Assembly (NCBI RefSeq): GCF_029227915.1
Contig: NC_079875.1
Location: 18,593,001 to 18,657,000, forward strand
Length of the DNA: 64,000 bases
From: Hydractinia symbiolongicarpus
Taxonomy: Eukaryota > Cnidaria > Hydrozoa > Anthoathecata > Hydractiniidae
Direction of reading: 5' to 3'
The notes beneath the pieces are model-generated. The model was not told the DNA's origin. It worked only from the letters and a program-made list of their open reading frames with translations, and did no database searches. Below, piece after piece: positions 1-11,794 of this stretch. The stretch's first letter is position 1, and the number at the start of each line of letters is the position of its first letter. Made by a program: the position numbers and the translations under genes.

Positions 1-55
1 AAATAAGATCTGTCTATTCGTTGAGCAAGGCATATAATTTTTTTTACCATTTCAG

Positions 56-3000
56 GATTCTGGCATGAACAATCGAGACCAGATCGAGATAATTACGTCA
101 CAATTTTATTTAACAACGTAAAGGATGGTATGAAAAATTCTTACTCGTGTCAAATTGATACCTCATACATTGTATTGGTACAGTAGTCTTCTAATTAATC
201 TTTTGAAAGTTGATATTTTTAAGCTTATTTTGGATAAATTGATGTCTTTTTTAGTTTTTTGGGGGTGGTGAGATTGTTTCAACAAAAAAAAGATAACCAT
301 ATTAGGGTGAAATGTGGAGGATATGGACTTGAAATCCTGGTTCAGTATTGACTTTATGGTCAAACAAAAGCCATGTGGGAAAAAGCTAGAAAAAGCAGAA
401 AATTACCTAAATTGTACTATTTCGAATTGTTTAAAACGACAAACAAAAATCCAAGTAAAACCTCGATAATTCCCTACAGAAAACAATTTAATGATCAGCT
501 GTAAATGTCTGAAGCTATCTGTTAATTTAGAAAAAAAAGGTTCAAAAATACTCATTTCGTGTATAAAAATGTTTCCGTTAGTTGGACTGTCCACTTTATA
601 AAAAACGTAATAAAATCTGTCCTTTTATCTGAAGTGTCCGCTGTCTGGATTTTTATGTTAATTAGATAGACGACTTTTGCAAATGAAGTTGTCTCATGAT
701 AATTTTCATTCTATCGCGAAATGCACATAAACTTTATCGTCGTGAAACTTTCTTAATGTGTTTTTCAGACAGCGTATTTCTTTAGGAATGGACGATCAGT
801 TCAAAAAATACAGTACCGAAATTGATTCTAAAGGGTCTCCGTATGATTATGGATCAGTGATGCATTATGGAGAAACAGCGTTCTCGAAAGATCGAAACAG
901 TATGTTCTTGATTCTTTCCTTGATTGTTAATTGTGCAAATATTAAAATTTTAGCTGAATATTATAATTTGTCTTTTGTTTACATTAAATTTGTCTGCGAA
1001 TGAGTTCATGCGAAACAATGTAAAATGCGAAGATTTTAAAAAGTTACTTCAGCATGTCAATCTTTTTTTTTCAGCATTGAAAACGATCATAGTAAAAAAC
1101 TCAGCTTATCAGGGAACAATTGGTCAGAGGTCCGGATTAAGCCCTACCGACATTAATCAAGTTAAAAACTTGTACAAATGCTCTGGAACGACACAAGGTA
1201 AGTGAGGCAAAAAGTTGTTGTTGATTGTTGTTGATTGACGCCGAACGCCGAATATTTTACCCTATAATGAAGAATTAGGATAGAGAAATGAAAGAATACT
1301 GCATATTGTACATCCCAATATAAAAATTGCGAAGGTTTCCTTTTTATAAGGGCATCTCTTTGATGATGAAAATCTAAAACTAATTATTTGTAGGCATTAT
1401 ATCTAATCAATAGAAAAAAATTACTCTTTCATTAACCGCTCAACGGAAAAAATTACATCTAGACCAATAGGAATAGAGTTGAACAATTGAAACTACGCGA
1501 CAGCATGTTTTAGTGGTCGTTTGCATACAAGCAAAAATGTAGAATCATTGTGTTTCAAAAAAATTTCCTTTCGTGAGGACGCTCTACATGTTGGAAATTA
1601 TAATCTTTTTTTATATTTTAATTTAGTTGCGATAAATGGCAACTGGGGTGGATGGTCTAGCTGGTCAGTTTGTGATAAATCATGTGGAGGAGGGACATCA
1701 ATAAGATCAAGATCATGTAACTCTCCCCCTCCTTCTAATGGTGGAAATACATGTGTTGGAAATGCAGTCGAAAACGCAAATTGTAATACCAACTCGTGCC
1801 CAGGGCCAGGTTTGTTAGGTCAAATTGTATGTTATATTTAAAGTTACCTCTTCGCGAAATTACTTTATATGTGGCATATTATGGCATATAATTTAAATTT
1901 CAAAGTATTCCTGTTGAACTACACATTTAAATGCTCAAAATATTTCTAGTGAAATGCAGCTTTGATCACTCTCTCTGTCAGTGGGAAAACCTGTCAGGTG
2001 ATAACTTTGACTGGACACAGCAAACTGGTGCAACAAGTTCCACAGACACTGGACCGAGTAGCGATCACACTTCTGGATCAGGTAAGCCTAACTTTCGTGC
2101 GAAATTTTGAAAAGTATAATGCTTCGCATCTTTCTGAACTTAAGACAACGCAAATCTGAGAAGCTGAGAAGCAATGAAATTTTTAGTATTTCTTAAGTTT
2201 TTTGTGCGATTTAAGAGTTATGACGTCATCTCGTCTTAAATAGGAAATATATAAGACATGCAGTAAAAACGTCTCTTGTATTTCATTTTTGCTCTAATGT
2301 AAAAACACGATTTCTTTCAGGTTCTTACATGTACATTGAAACCAGCTCCCCAGTTGCTAAGGACTACACCGCTCTTCTTCGCAGTGGTGTAATTCCATTC
2401 TCCTCCTCACCCAGATGTTTAAGCTTCTATTATCACATGTACGGGACAGGGGTTGGCGCATTAAACGTTTATGTGGCTACTGCAACCCAGGCTACTTTGG
2501 TTTGGAGTTTAAAAGGCGACCAAGAAAATAGCTGGAAAGCTGCTACTGTGTCAATAGCCGCTGGTCTCGGAAACATTAGGGTAATGGTCTTTAAATAATC
2601 TTGCAAGGATAGGGACGTTATTTTGTGCGTCTCTCTGTAAGTAAATGCGGATGTTCAATCACGTGTCGCTGTTGTTTAACTGACTCATTAGCAGGACCAC
2701 AGTGTCTTTGAGTGGAAATATGTGACAGGAAGAGATGTGACAGGGAGAGATGTGACAGGGAGAGATGTGACAGGGAGAGATGTGATAGGGAGAGATGTGA
2801 CAGGGAGAGATGTGATAGGGAGAGATGTGACAGGGAGAGATGTGACAGAGAGAGGTGTGATAGGGAGAGATGTGACAGAGAGAGATGTGACAGAGAGAGG
2901 TATGATAGGGAGAGATGTGATAAGGATACCTTTATAGCCTTATTGACCAATTTGTGATTGGAAACTGCCTAAAGTTTTTGCGGATCCGCAAGGTTGAATT

Positions 3001-6000
3001 CACGAAGATATTTTTTTTTTTAAAGAAATATACCTTGAAGAAGAAACAACAACAATGCCGTCAATTAAATCCCACAGAAGAATTTTCATAAAAATTACGA
3101 GTAAAAAATGTAGTAAAAAATGTTAATCTAACTTTAGATCATTTTCGAAGGCGTTCGAGGCGATAGTTATCGCGGCGATGTAGCAATCGACGATGTGGAA
3201 CTGAAGTTGTCAAGTTGTTCGACAAAACCCTCGACAGCTTTTATTACAAAACCCGTTACAACGACGACGACTACCACGACAACGACGACGACAACAACCA
3301 AAACTACGACATCTGGTAAATATAATGCATTACTTTCTCAGGTTCTTTTTTTTTTCGTAATGATTTTTTCGGTTCAGAAGCACGTTTTAAAGAATAAAAA
3401 AAAAGGATACAAACGACAAAGAATAAAAGGGTAGTAACAAAAATAGGTTATAACAAAAGATACATAAATGTTAGTAAGTTGTGAAAATTTCTTCGTGTTT
3501 TGAAGGTGTGTTACCAGTTTTAAATTGGTATTGATATATATTGGATATTCGGAAAAGTATACACAATACTTTTTTTACTTCATCTTTGTAAACATGACGA
3601 ACAATCAAGAGTGATTCTACCTTTTGCAAACTATCTAGTTAGGTGCAAAGCTTTGTATCTCTTCAAAATTGCTATTCTGAATTTTCGCAAAAATTCATTT
3701 CAAAAGCAGAATACGAGATTTTTTTTGTATTATTGTTTTCTCATGCAACTAAACCCTACAATCTCTGACGCAGTTTGAGACGAGGAAAACAGCAATATGC
3801 TTACAAAGTGTAGCAAGCCAGCCATTATATGCTTACAAAGTGTAGCAAGCCAGCCATTATATGCTTACAAAGTGTAGCAAGCCAGCCATTATATGCTTCC
3901 AAAGTGTAGCAAGCCAGCCATTATATGCTTCCAAAGTGTAGCAAGCCAGCCATTATATGCTTACAAAGTGTAGCAAGCCAGCCATTATATGCTTACAAAG
4001 TGTAGCAAGCCAGCCATTATATGCTTACAAAGTGTAGCAAGCCAGCCATTATATGCTTAAAAAGTGTAGCAAGCCAGCCATTATATGCTTACAAAGTGTA
4101 GCAAGCCAGTCATTATATGTTTACAAAGTGTAGCAAGCCGGCTATTATATGCTTACAAAGTGTAGCAAGCCAGTCATTATATGTTTACAAAGTGTAGCAA
4201 GCCAGCTATTATATGCTTACAAATTGTAGCAAGCCAGTCATTATATGTTTACAAAGTGTAGCAAGCCAGTCATTATATGTTTACAAAGTGTAGCAAGCCA
4301 GCTATTATATGCTTACAAAGTGTAGCAAGCCAGCTATTATATGCTTACAAAGTGTAGCAAGGCAGCTATTATATGCTTACAAAGTGTACCAAGCCAGTCA
4401 TTATATGCTTACAAAGGGTAGCAAGCCAGTCATTATATGTTTACAAAGTGTAGCAAGCCAGTCATTATATGCTTACAAAGGGTAGCAAGCCAGTCATTAT
4501 ATGTTTACAAAGTGTAGAAAGCCAGTCATTATATGTTTACAAAGTGTAGCAAGCCAGTCATTATATGTTTACAAAGTGTAGCAAGCCAGTCATTATATGC
4601 TTACAAAGGGTAGCAAGCCACCCATTATATGCTTACAAAGTGTAGCAAGCCAGCTATTATATGTGCACAAAGTGTACCAAGCCAGTCATTATATGCTTAC
4701 ATATTTTCCAAGTCCATCGTACGCTTATGATAAGTTAATTGTTTTTAACCAAGATCATTTAATTGTAATATAACCAGAATTGCACACATTATAACCTGGT
4801 CAGATATAGAGTTTTCACATTTTTTAAGTTTAAAGACCCTGGTTACCTGGTTTAGAATCGCCTTAGTCTTACACAAGCATTATTTTTAAATTTCTAAGTC
4901 AAGTTTAACGTTTTCTGTGGGCCGAAATATGCGAAAAGGTATGTGTTATAATGCGAGATATTTTTAGCCCAAAATGAATTCTTTCGCAGCCAACAATAAC
5001 AATAAGTAAACAGAAAACATGCTTTTTAGATAATTCTTTCTCGTGTGATTTCGAATCGACCTCAGCTCAATGTCAATGGGGTAATACAAATTCATACGAC
5101 ACGATGGACTGGAAGGTTTACAATGGACAAACGCCGAGTTCCTTGACAGGACCGTTGTATGGTAAGTGAAAACATGCAATTTAAAATCCATCGGCTTGGT
5201 GTCCAATAACACGTGTTGGACAACTGTTGCACAAAATTACGGACTTTATTGGAAACAGTCCTTTGTCCAATAACAACCAACCAATAAAAAAAACTTATTC
5301 ACATATATTAAACAACAAAGCAAAGGATATTATATTTTTATTTTTATGAACCTTTTCCGCTGTTGCTTAGAAAACACTCACATAAAAATAATTTTGAACA
5401 CGTTCATCGATTCCAAATCCTCGCTTTACACATTTTGAAATATATTTAAAAAAATTTTCCTGTCATGCATAGAGTGGTAAATTGTCTTTCTTTATTTTGT
5501 AGGCTCGACGTATATTTATCTTGAGGGAAGTTCACCTGCGGTTCAAGGTGATAAAGCCTGGTTGTTAAGTCCTCAGCTACCTGACGTTACATCTGGTAGC
5601 AGAAAATGCTTGACATTCGATTATAACATGAACGGAGACGGAATTGGCGAGCTTAACGTTCAATTTTATGACGCTGTTGCAAGCACTATCAACAAGCATT
5701 GGACGCTGAAAGGTCATCAAGGCAGTGATTGGTATAAAGCTCAAGTGGAAGTCCCGATTAGCCAAAAACCCATTGTTAGTTTATTTCTTACTTTCAACAG
5801 AATATAAGTGTTTTAAAATGTCTAGTGTTCTAAATACTTATATCGCGACCAAATTCGCGACGAAAAAGACTTGCATAATTATAATTATAAATGTAATTTG
5901 GTATACATGTATAGATCATACTTGAAGCCATACGTGGTCATACATACACAAGTGACGTCGCAATTGACAACATTAAATTGTTAAATGGTGCGTGTGTCAT

Positions 6001-9000
6001 TAAGCCAACCAGTGCGGCTGTCCAGAAGGAGGAACTACCGACAGTCACTCAACCAGAACAGCCTGCAACAGATGGTAATTAGCTCTTTTAAGATTTTTAT
6101 ATTTTACTGATTTTTCTATTTTTATATCGGCGTTAAATAAGCTGCTGATCACATCAAGCTTCTCCCTACCTGACAAAATGTCTGATATAATTTTTTTTAA
6201 AAGCAGGTATGAAATAAACGTTTATTTTTATTTTTCAGAAATCAAAATTGAAGTCGTATCCGAAGGCTGTGCCGATCCCGCAGTTAGAAAACGCACAGCT
6301 GCTTATAATGCAAGGAACAAACCTACCAGAAGAAGAAGGTTTGTGAATGTGTTTTCTTGTTTGCAATTTTTTTGTCAATATTTATTGACTATGAGGCTAA
6401 AGCGAAGATTTTTTTCCTCCCCTGTAGAAGTTGGAAAGAATTCTTTCTAAATAAAACCAGAATAGTGTTGGAGAAAGGAAAGAAGATTTTGGACAAAGTA
6501 AAGAAAGAGATCGAAGAAGACGAAACTGGTGTTTACAAAAAAATTATCGATCATGCTAAAAAGCGCGCCTTCTTTTATTTGAGCAAGAAAATAAAAGAAT
6601 TCCAACCGAAAAAGAAGAAATTGAACAAGGCCGGAAATTCTCAGGATCCCACCTCGCAACTAACGAATAATTGTAAACTGACAAAATCATCCATAATTGT
6701 AAATGGAGTTGAGTATTCACCTAAGAAAGATGGTCATAATGTTGTTGCTATTGATGGCAAAACTGGAAAGGTCATTGGATCAAAATCATACGACACAATG
6801 AATAACGCTTTTGCAGCCACTACTGTAGGCAGGGATATCAAAAACCTAAAAGACGACACTGTTATTGTCATTGCGACGCAGGTATGTTATATTGATGATT
6901 GATAAAAGTAGATAAGTGGCATACGTATATACATATATTAAATGATACGTAAGTATATATTAAATGATACGTAAGTATATATTAAATGATACGTATGTAC
7001 ATATTAAACGATACGTATACATATATTAAACGATACGTATGCAAACGTATAATACGCATACATATGTTAAATGAGGTCAATGACGAAATTACTAGCTGTT
7101 TTATGTTGTTACAATTTGTTAAAACGTGGAAAAGAAAAAGCATTGCGAATGATAAATTTCTATTCTGGTTTAGAATTCTGTGTTGGCTCAATACATCGGT
7201 GAAACAGAACTTCAAAAGATTGGCGCTGTTCCGCCATACATACCTGGGACACAAGGTTCATGGGCATTTATTGGTTACAAAGGAAAAAGAAAAGTCAATT
7301 GGATCAAGCAAAATTCGAAATCAAAAGGAAACGGACCGTCACGTGTTAAAGCTTCCATTCCTCTTTTAACTGGAAATCCTTCCACTGGCGATGGGGGAAC
7401 GACAACAAGTAGTAAACGTGTGAAAACTTACAGTAAGTCATTTGATCAATAATAATGGACGTTTATCTATATTGTAAGTCCCGTGTACGTCCGTCACGCA
7501 AAATGGTACCGCAAGTAGCGAGACGCACGCAATGCGGTATAATTTATACCGCATTTTGTGCTTCTCGCTACTTACGGTACCATTTTGCCTGTCCTGTTTG
7601 TACTATAAACAGGACGGGTGAACCTGTGGATTTTTTGACGGTCACCGACTACTATAATATGATTTAAAAGAACCTGTGTTCTGGGAAATAAGCAGTGTAT
7701 TATGGCACTGAATTGCGAGAAATACTTTTTATGACAATATAAGTAATTTTTTTTACTCCGAACATATGACCAGTGTTCTGAAAAGTAGTCTAGTTGCTTT
7801 TTCTGCTTCTGTAGTGAAGTAGGCTTTGGTCGATGCTTAAAATGGTATTAATGAATCTTCGCAGTTATTACTTTAATAATTGCAAACCTTAATATCTTAC
7901 TTTACCTTATCGCAGGTAAGAGCCCACAAAAAGTCCGACGTGAATAGGATTAACTTCTTTTACCTTCTCTTTCAGCTATAATGAAAAATGAAGTTTCATT
8001 TAATGGAAAGGAATACATGACCCTACCATTGCAGTGGTCCAATGAGCTCAATTTTGGAATAGTTGACTACACAGTTTCAGTGTGGTTCCAAACAGCTCGA
8101 AGTGGAACTTTATTTTCAAAGATTGCACCGTCTTTAACAACATTCGACGACAGCATTAAAACAGTTTACATTGAAGGTGGTTTTGTTAACGTAAAATTAT
8201 CACGTGGTACTGTTTATAAAATCCTCACACCAGTCACTGGCGGATCGTGGCATCATTTAACAATCGTTGTAAAACAAAGCACACCATCGGATATGTAAGT
8301 TCTCTATCTTAAACACGTAGTTTGTCTGTCTTTTTCTAATGCAAAGTTGAGTCGTGTTACGGAAACATAAAATGCGATATATAGAAGAAGTGTAAACCTG
8401 TCGATTTAACCAACCGGCTGCCGACTATAGTTGCTCTAATAATTCATTTGATTCACGCATTTTGTCTGTTCAAAATGTTAGTTTATATTCCCGTCACCTC
8501 TTGAGGCTTGTAATCGAAAAACGCATAATAATCACACCTACACAATCATAGTAAGGATAACCGTCTAAGTAAACTTCATTACTTCATGCTAACAGGCGCG
8601 CAAAGATGCACGAAATAGTGATGCAGCAAATAAGTACAACGGTCGAATGCTTTTTATTTTTGATTATTTACGAGCTTCACATTCAAACAAGGATCAAATA
8701 TACCATAATATATCGTTGTATCTTTCATGTGCAGTTTGATTTTAAAAAATTCAAACTTATCGATTTTTTAGAAAGAATTTTAAATATGCCATCCATTTTT
8801 GTTTAGTGTTTTTAAATTGGATGGAAAGTGTCTATTACTTCTATTTTCAGATTTCATGAACTTTGGGAATAATGAAATTTATCGCTAAAATATATTTTTG
8901 CAAATACTGCTCATTGTGATTTTTTCGAACAGATTTGAAATTTGCTAAAAAACAAACAAAAAGGAAGCAAATGTATATACCACGCACAATTGGATGCTCT

Positions 9001-9238
9001 GCTAAACTAACTTTCTTTCTTTCTTTATAGCCTAAAAGTTTACATGGATGGTAAGCTCAGATTATCAAAATTATTTACTGCTGTACCAGACCCGAACAAC
9101 GCGCTGATTTACATCGGGAAAACGGTTAACAAATATCCGGGAGTGACCTTTTTTACTGGTCGGATGAAGCAGTTGGTATATACAAATCAGGTGTTGGACG
9201 AAACTGAAATTGCTAAACTGTCTCAAAAAGCGGATTGA
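56..9238 (+). CDS. Astacin-TSP1-MAM-MAM-ILEI-LamG secreted protein, 3' part (5'-partial)
   Basis: Fifteen exons with consistent phases: 56-127, 786-899, 1075-1197, 1627-1809, 1950-2081, 2321-2580, 3138-3315, 5030-5161, 5503-5774, 5915-6074, 6239-6338, 6428-6881, 7174-7432, 7976-8294, 9031-9238. They give 988 visible residues; the start lies left of the window. Residues 1-103 end an astacin metalloprotease: third zinc His in [11 protein letters not shown], Met-turn [12 protein letters not shown], family end IGQRSGLS...LYKC. Then one TSP1 repeat (about 105-164, [14 protein letters not shown]), MAM domain 1 (165-320, ends [15 protein letters not shown]), a Thr-rich linker, MAM domain 2 (355-510), a Lys/Arg-rich helical stretch (about 543-655), an ILEI/FAM3-type domain (about 659-795, [28 protein letters not shown]) and a LamG/concanavalin-like domain (815-988) up to TGA. 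Family knowledge: astacins are zinc endopeptidases, and MAM and TSP1 mediate extracellular binding. The protein is therefore probably a secreted matrix protease. The donor at 5774 (GTTAGT) is the weakest junction. Confidence 0.9.
2712..2930. repeat. 15-bp minisatellite in an intron
   Basis: About 14 copies of a 15-bp unit (GAGATGTGACAGGGA, with GATAGG and ACAGAG variants) inside the intron between the two exons of MAM domain 1. The unit length is a multiple of three, so open frames run through on both strands; these are artefacts of the repeat. Confidence 0.95.
3796..4705. repeat. 32-bp minisatellite, about 28 copies
   Basis: Unit of 32 bp beginning TATGCTTACAAAGTG and continuing with TAGCAAGCCAGCC. 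Copies are direct and contiguous with no unique spacers. Variants (CAGTCA, CAGCTA, GTACC, GGGTA) alternate in blocks, as expected from unequal exchange. It lies in the intron between MAM 1 and MAM 2 of the astacin gene. Confidence 0.95.
7501..7586. repeat. Long hairpin (foldback/MITE core) in the ILEI-LamG intron
   Basis: Arms 7501-7523 and 7563-7586 pair (GGTACCGCAAGTAGCGAGA against its near-complement). The loop contains a second palindrome (ATGCGGTATAA / TTATACCGCAT, 7533-7554). Related pieces with TCGGTGAC and CTCGCTAC occur at about 17570-17660, so this looks like a dispersed foldback MITE rather than a gene feature. Confidence 0.7.
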
Positions 9239-11794
9239 TCGACCAATCAATTAAAAATGGCGTATAACGTTTATTTTTCTGTTTGTGTGATTATTATTCA
9301 TTTTACTTCGCTTTTTTATACCGTTTAAAATTGATCAGATATTAGTGTGAAGATTTTTTTGAAAAAGATTATTGTAGACAAGATTTTGCTGTTGTTAGTA
9401 ATAAAATCCCAGAAAACGTATGAGAGCTTCTGTTCTTTCCAGTTCCACAAAATTAAGGTATTGATTCACTGGGTCGTTTTCTCTTATTCACATAGGGTTT
9501 TTGTTCACATTTTTGATAAGAGAAGATCATATTTGAACCCCATTTAATAAACACTCTATTCTCACCCCACCTCAACTACCTGTGCATAGTTGCCAATATT
9601 AATGACTCTTCAATCTTCTTTGATAGTTACGTACCAGTAGGGAAAGTCCCCGCATAACTGGGCAAATAATAAGATCACCCTAAAGTTATGTCTTTTCTAC
9701 ATACATCAATCTAGATATTGATGTAACAGTTCCAACACTGAACGAAAGTGTCAATCTTTCTAATTACTTTTTATTTGGCTGTCGATTGCGGCTAGTGCTA
9801 TGTCTGCATCAGTCGGTGGCGTGGAACAAATTTCATGGATTTTGTGTCTCGGACACAAGCAAGCTGAATCGCACTAAAGCAAAGTTCAGTCGTTTTCTCA
9901 ACCAGCGGACGATGATGCTCCAGGGTTGCTTCTCCGTTTCTGCTAGAATTTCGGCTGTTTTTAAAACAAATCTACTACACCATACCTCCAAAGCATTTGA
10001 AATAAAGCATGAACAAACCATGATCGACTTGGTTTATCCTTTTTGTTATCTTTTTCTCTCATTCTCCTTCTTTTTGTGTACTGCTGAGAGACTGTGACTT
10101 ACGTGGCATTTGGCTAATGAAAACCCTGATATCACAAAAAACTTTTTTTCCCTTTAAAACCTTTTGCTTTAACGTTAGAGCACGCGCCGTTGTATATGAT
10201 AGCAATTGAGTTGTTGACAGTTCACTGAAACGCAGAGTCAACATTGATTCAATAGTGATGTTCAAATTTCATCTCACACTTCGGCAGTGATGTTGCGTAT
10301 CTCATTGCGTATGATAAAACCACCCTTCGTACGAGATAGTGAAATTTGAAGGTTGTTGCTACTTCCACAAGGACAATGAGCTGGTAACCGTTAAGGAGGA
10401 ATGTTGTAACGAATGTACAAGTTGTCCCAGAAAGACTGTTTATTCAAGAAAAATCCTTAAACTTAAATGTAGAGCCGTTACTGCTTTGAACTTTTTTTTT
10501 AAACGAGAATGTTCAACTCTTCAAGTTTAAAAACTTATGTTGTTATTTCTGGGAGATGTCTTTGAGAATTTTAGAGATCTGTGCCTGCAGTATAATGGGT
10601 CGAATTCAATACACTGCTATACCGCTCCTTATCTATCATGGTAAAACCTAGATCTTTTGACAGACCTTAAAATGTTCTTCGTGGTTCCAACATGCATTCG
10701 TGGAAGTACCACTTGAGCCAGACCGCTACACAAAGACCAATAGGAAGTCTATAGGCAAGCATTACAATAACAAATATAAAATCAGCATGAACAAGGACCA
10801 ACCAATCGATGGAAGCGTTGGAGGTATTTTGTTGAATCCTAATCTTTATAAAGAGGGAGGGAGGAAGAAGCTAATTTATTTTGACACTTATTTTGATAAT
10901 TTTAAAATTATTTGAATAAGGCGCTTAAGTCCTCAGATGTGTTTTTGTCACATGACAATTTATTGCAGTGACTTCATATTATATATTGAAATAAGAAAGA
11001 CAAACATTGTCTGATCTTGGATAAGTTAATTTAGTGTAGTCAGAAGACAAGTAAAATATATCGATCGCATTTGATTGCAAAGGAAGAGTACTCCATGTTA
11101 TGATTGAGTCTCTATGGATCTAATTTTTATCATGAACAAAAGTGTTCTTGATAAGAAGCATTGGTATAGATGAAACGTTGTTACTACAACGTTTCAAAAT
11201 TTCGATTTTGTACCTAAAAACATCATTTTCGTTAACTGCCTGTCGAACAAAAGCCAATTTGCTTCGTATTCATATTTCGTTGATCTGTGTCGTCGTATGA
11301 ATTTAACTTTACTTAAAAGGGGTCCTGAGAACCAAATAATTTAGTTTTTTTTTGAAGGCTTAACAGTTTGGATTAATTTTCTGTGTTTTTGCTCCTGTTT
11401 CTCTAACATAAACCATTATAAACTGCAAAGAATTGTAGAAAGTGGAACGGAAAACATCAACAATATCAAAAATATCAACAAGGGCTTAAAATAATATGCG
11501 AGCATGGTATCGTAAATAAATATGAATAAAACAAAACAAAAGATAAAAGAACAAACAAATATTGTGAAAATCCGTCGAGAGAAGTATTTGCTGAATAAGG
11601 GCAAGCAGTTTGTTTTGGACCTCTAAATAATAAAAAAAGTCTTTCTCGCCACTTGTGATCTGGTGTTGTGGTGTCTCCAATACACAAGTTGCCCGATGTG
11701 CACACAAAAATCTTTCTACTCTCCATTTTCTTGAACATCCAGTAAGCTAACAGGTGTATCTATAAAAAAGATTGTTAAAAAGTCTACCCATGGT
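9239..11794. other. Intergenic region, no recognised gene
   Basis: Holds the 3' flank of the astacin gene and, on the other strand, the 3' flank of the basigin-like gene (the two genes converge). A short + strand stretch at 10339-10470 is cysteine-rich (GCCYFHKD, ECCNECTSC) and another at 10700-10830 is open; neither has a recognisable domain or paired splice sites. They may be remnants of an exon or of a transposon. Nothing else recognised. Confidence 0.5.
9400..9405 (+). promoter_or_regulatory. Candidate polyadenylation signal AATAAA
   Basis: AATAAA about 160 bases after the stop of the astacin-MAM gene, on the same strand. In such AT-rich DNA the hexamer is common by chance, so only its position supports it. 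Confidence 0.35.

Noticed and set aside
758-1003. Separate small gene starting at ATG 758
   Set aside because: Its centre is an astacin exon; the splice acceptor at 785 joins in phase with the exon ending at 127, giving the expected [14 protein letters not shown].
2618-2957. Open frames on both strands with SLSHL or RCDRE repeats
   Set aside because: Made by the 15-bp intronic minisatellite.
3796-4705. CRISPR-like array
   Set aside because: The 32-bp copies are contiguous with no unique spacers, and the genome is a eukaryote's.
9786-10097. 103-codon plus-strand frame
   Set aside because: No domain, no splice context and equally open on the other strand; random in AT-rich DNA.
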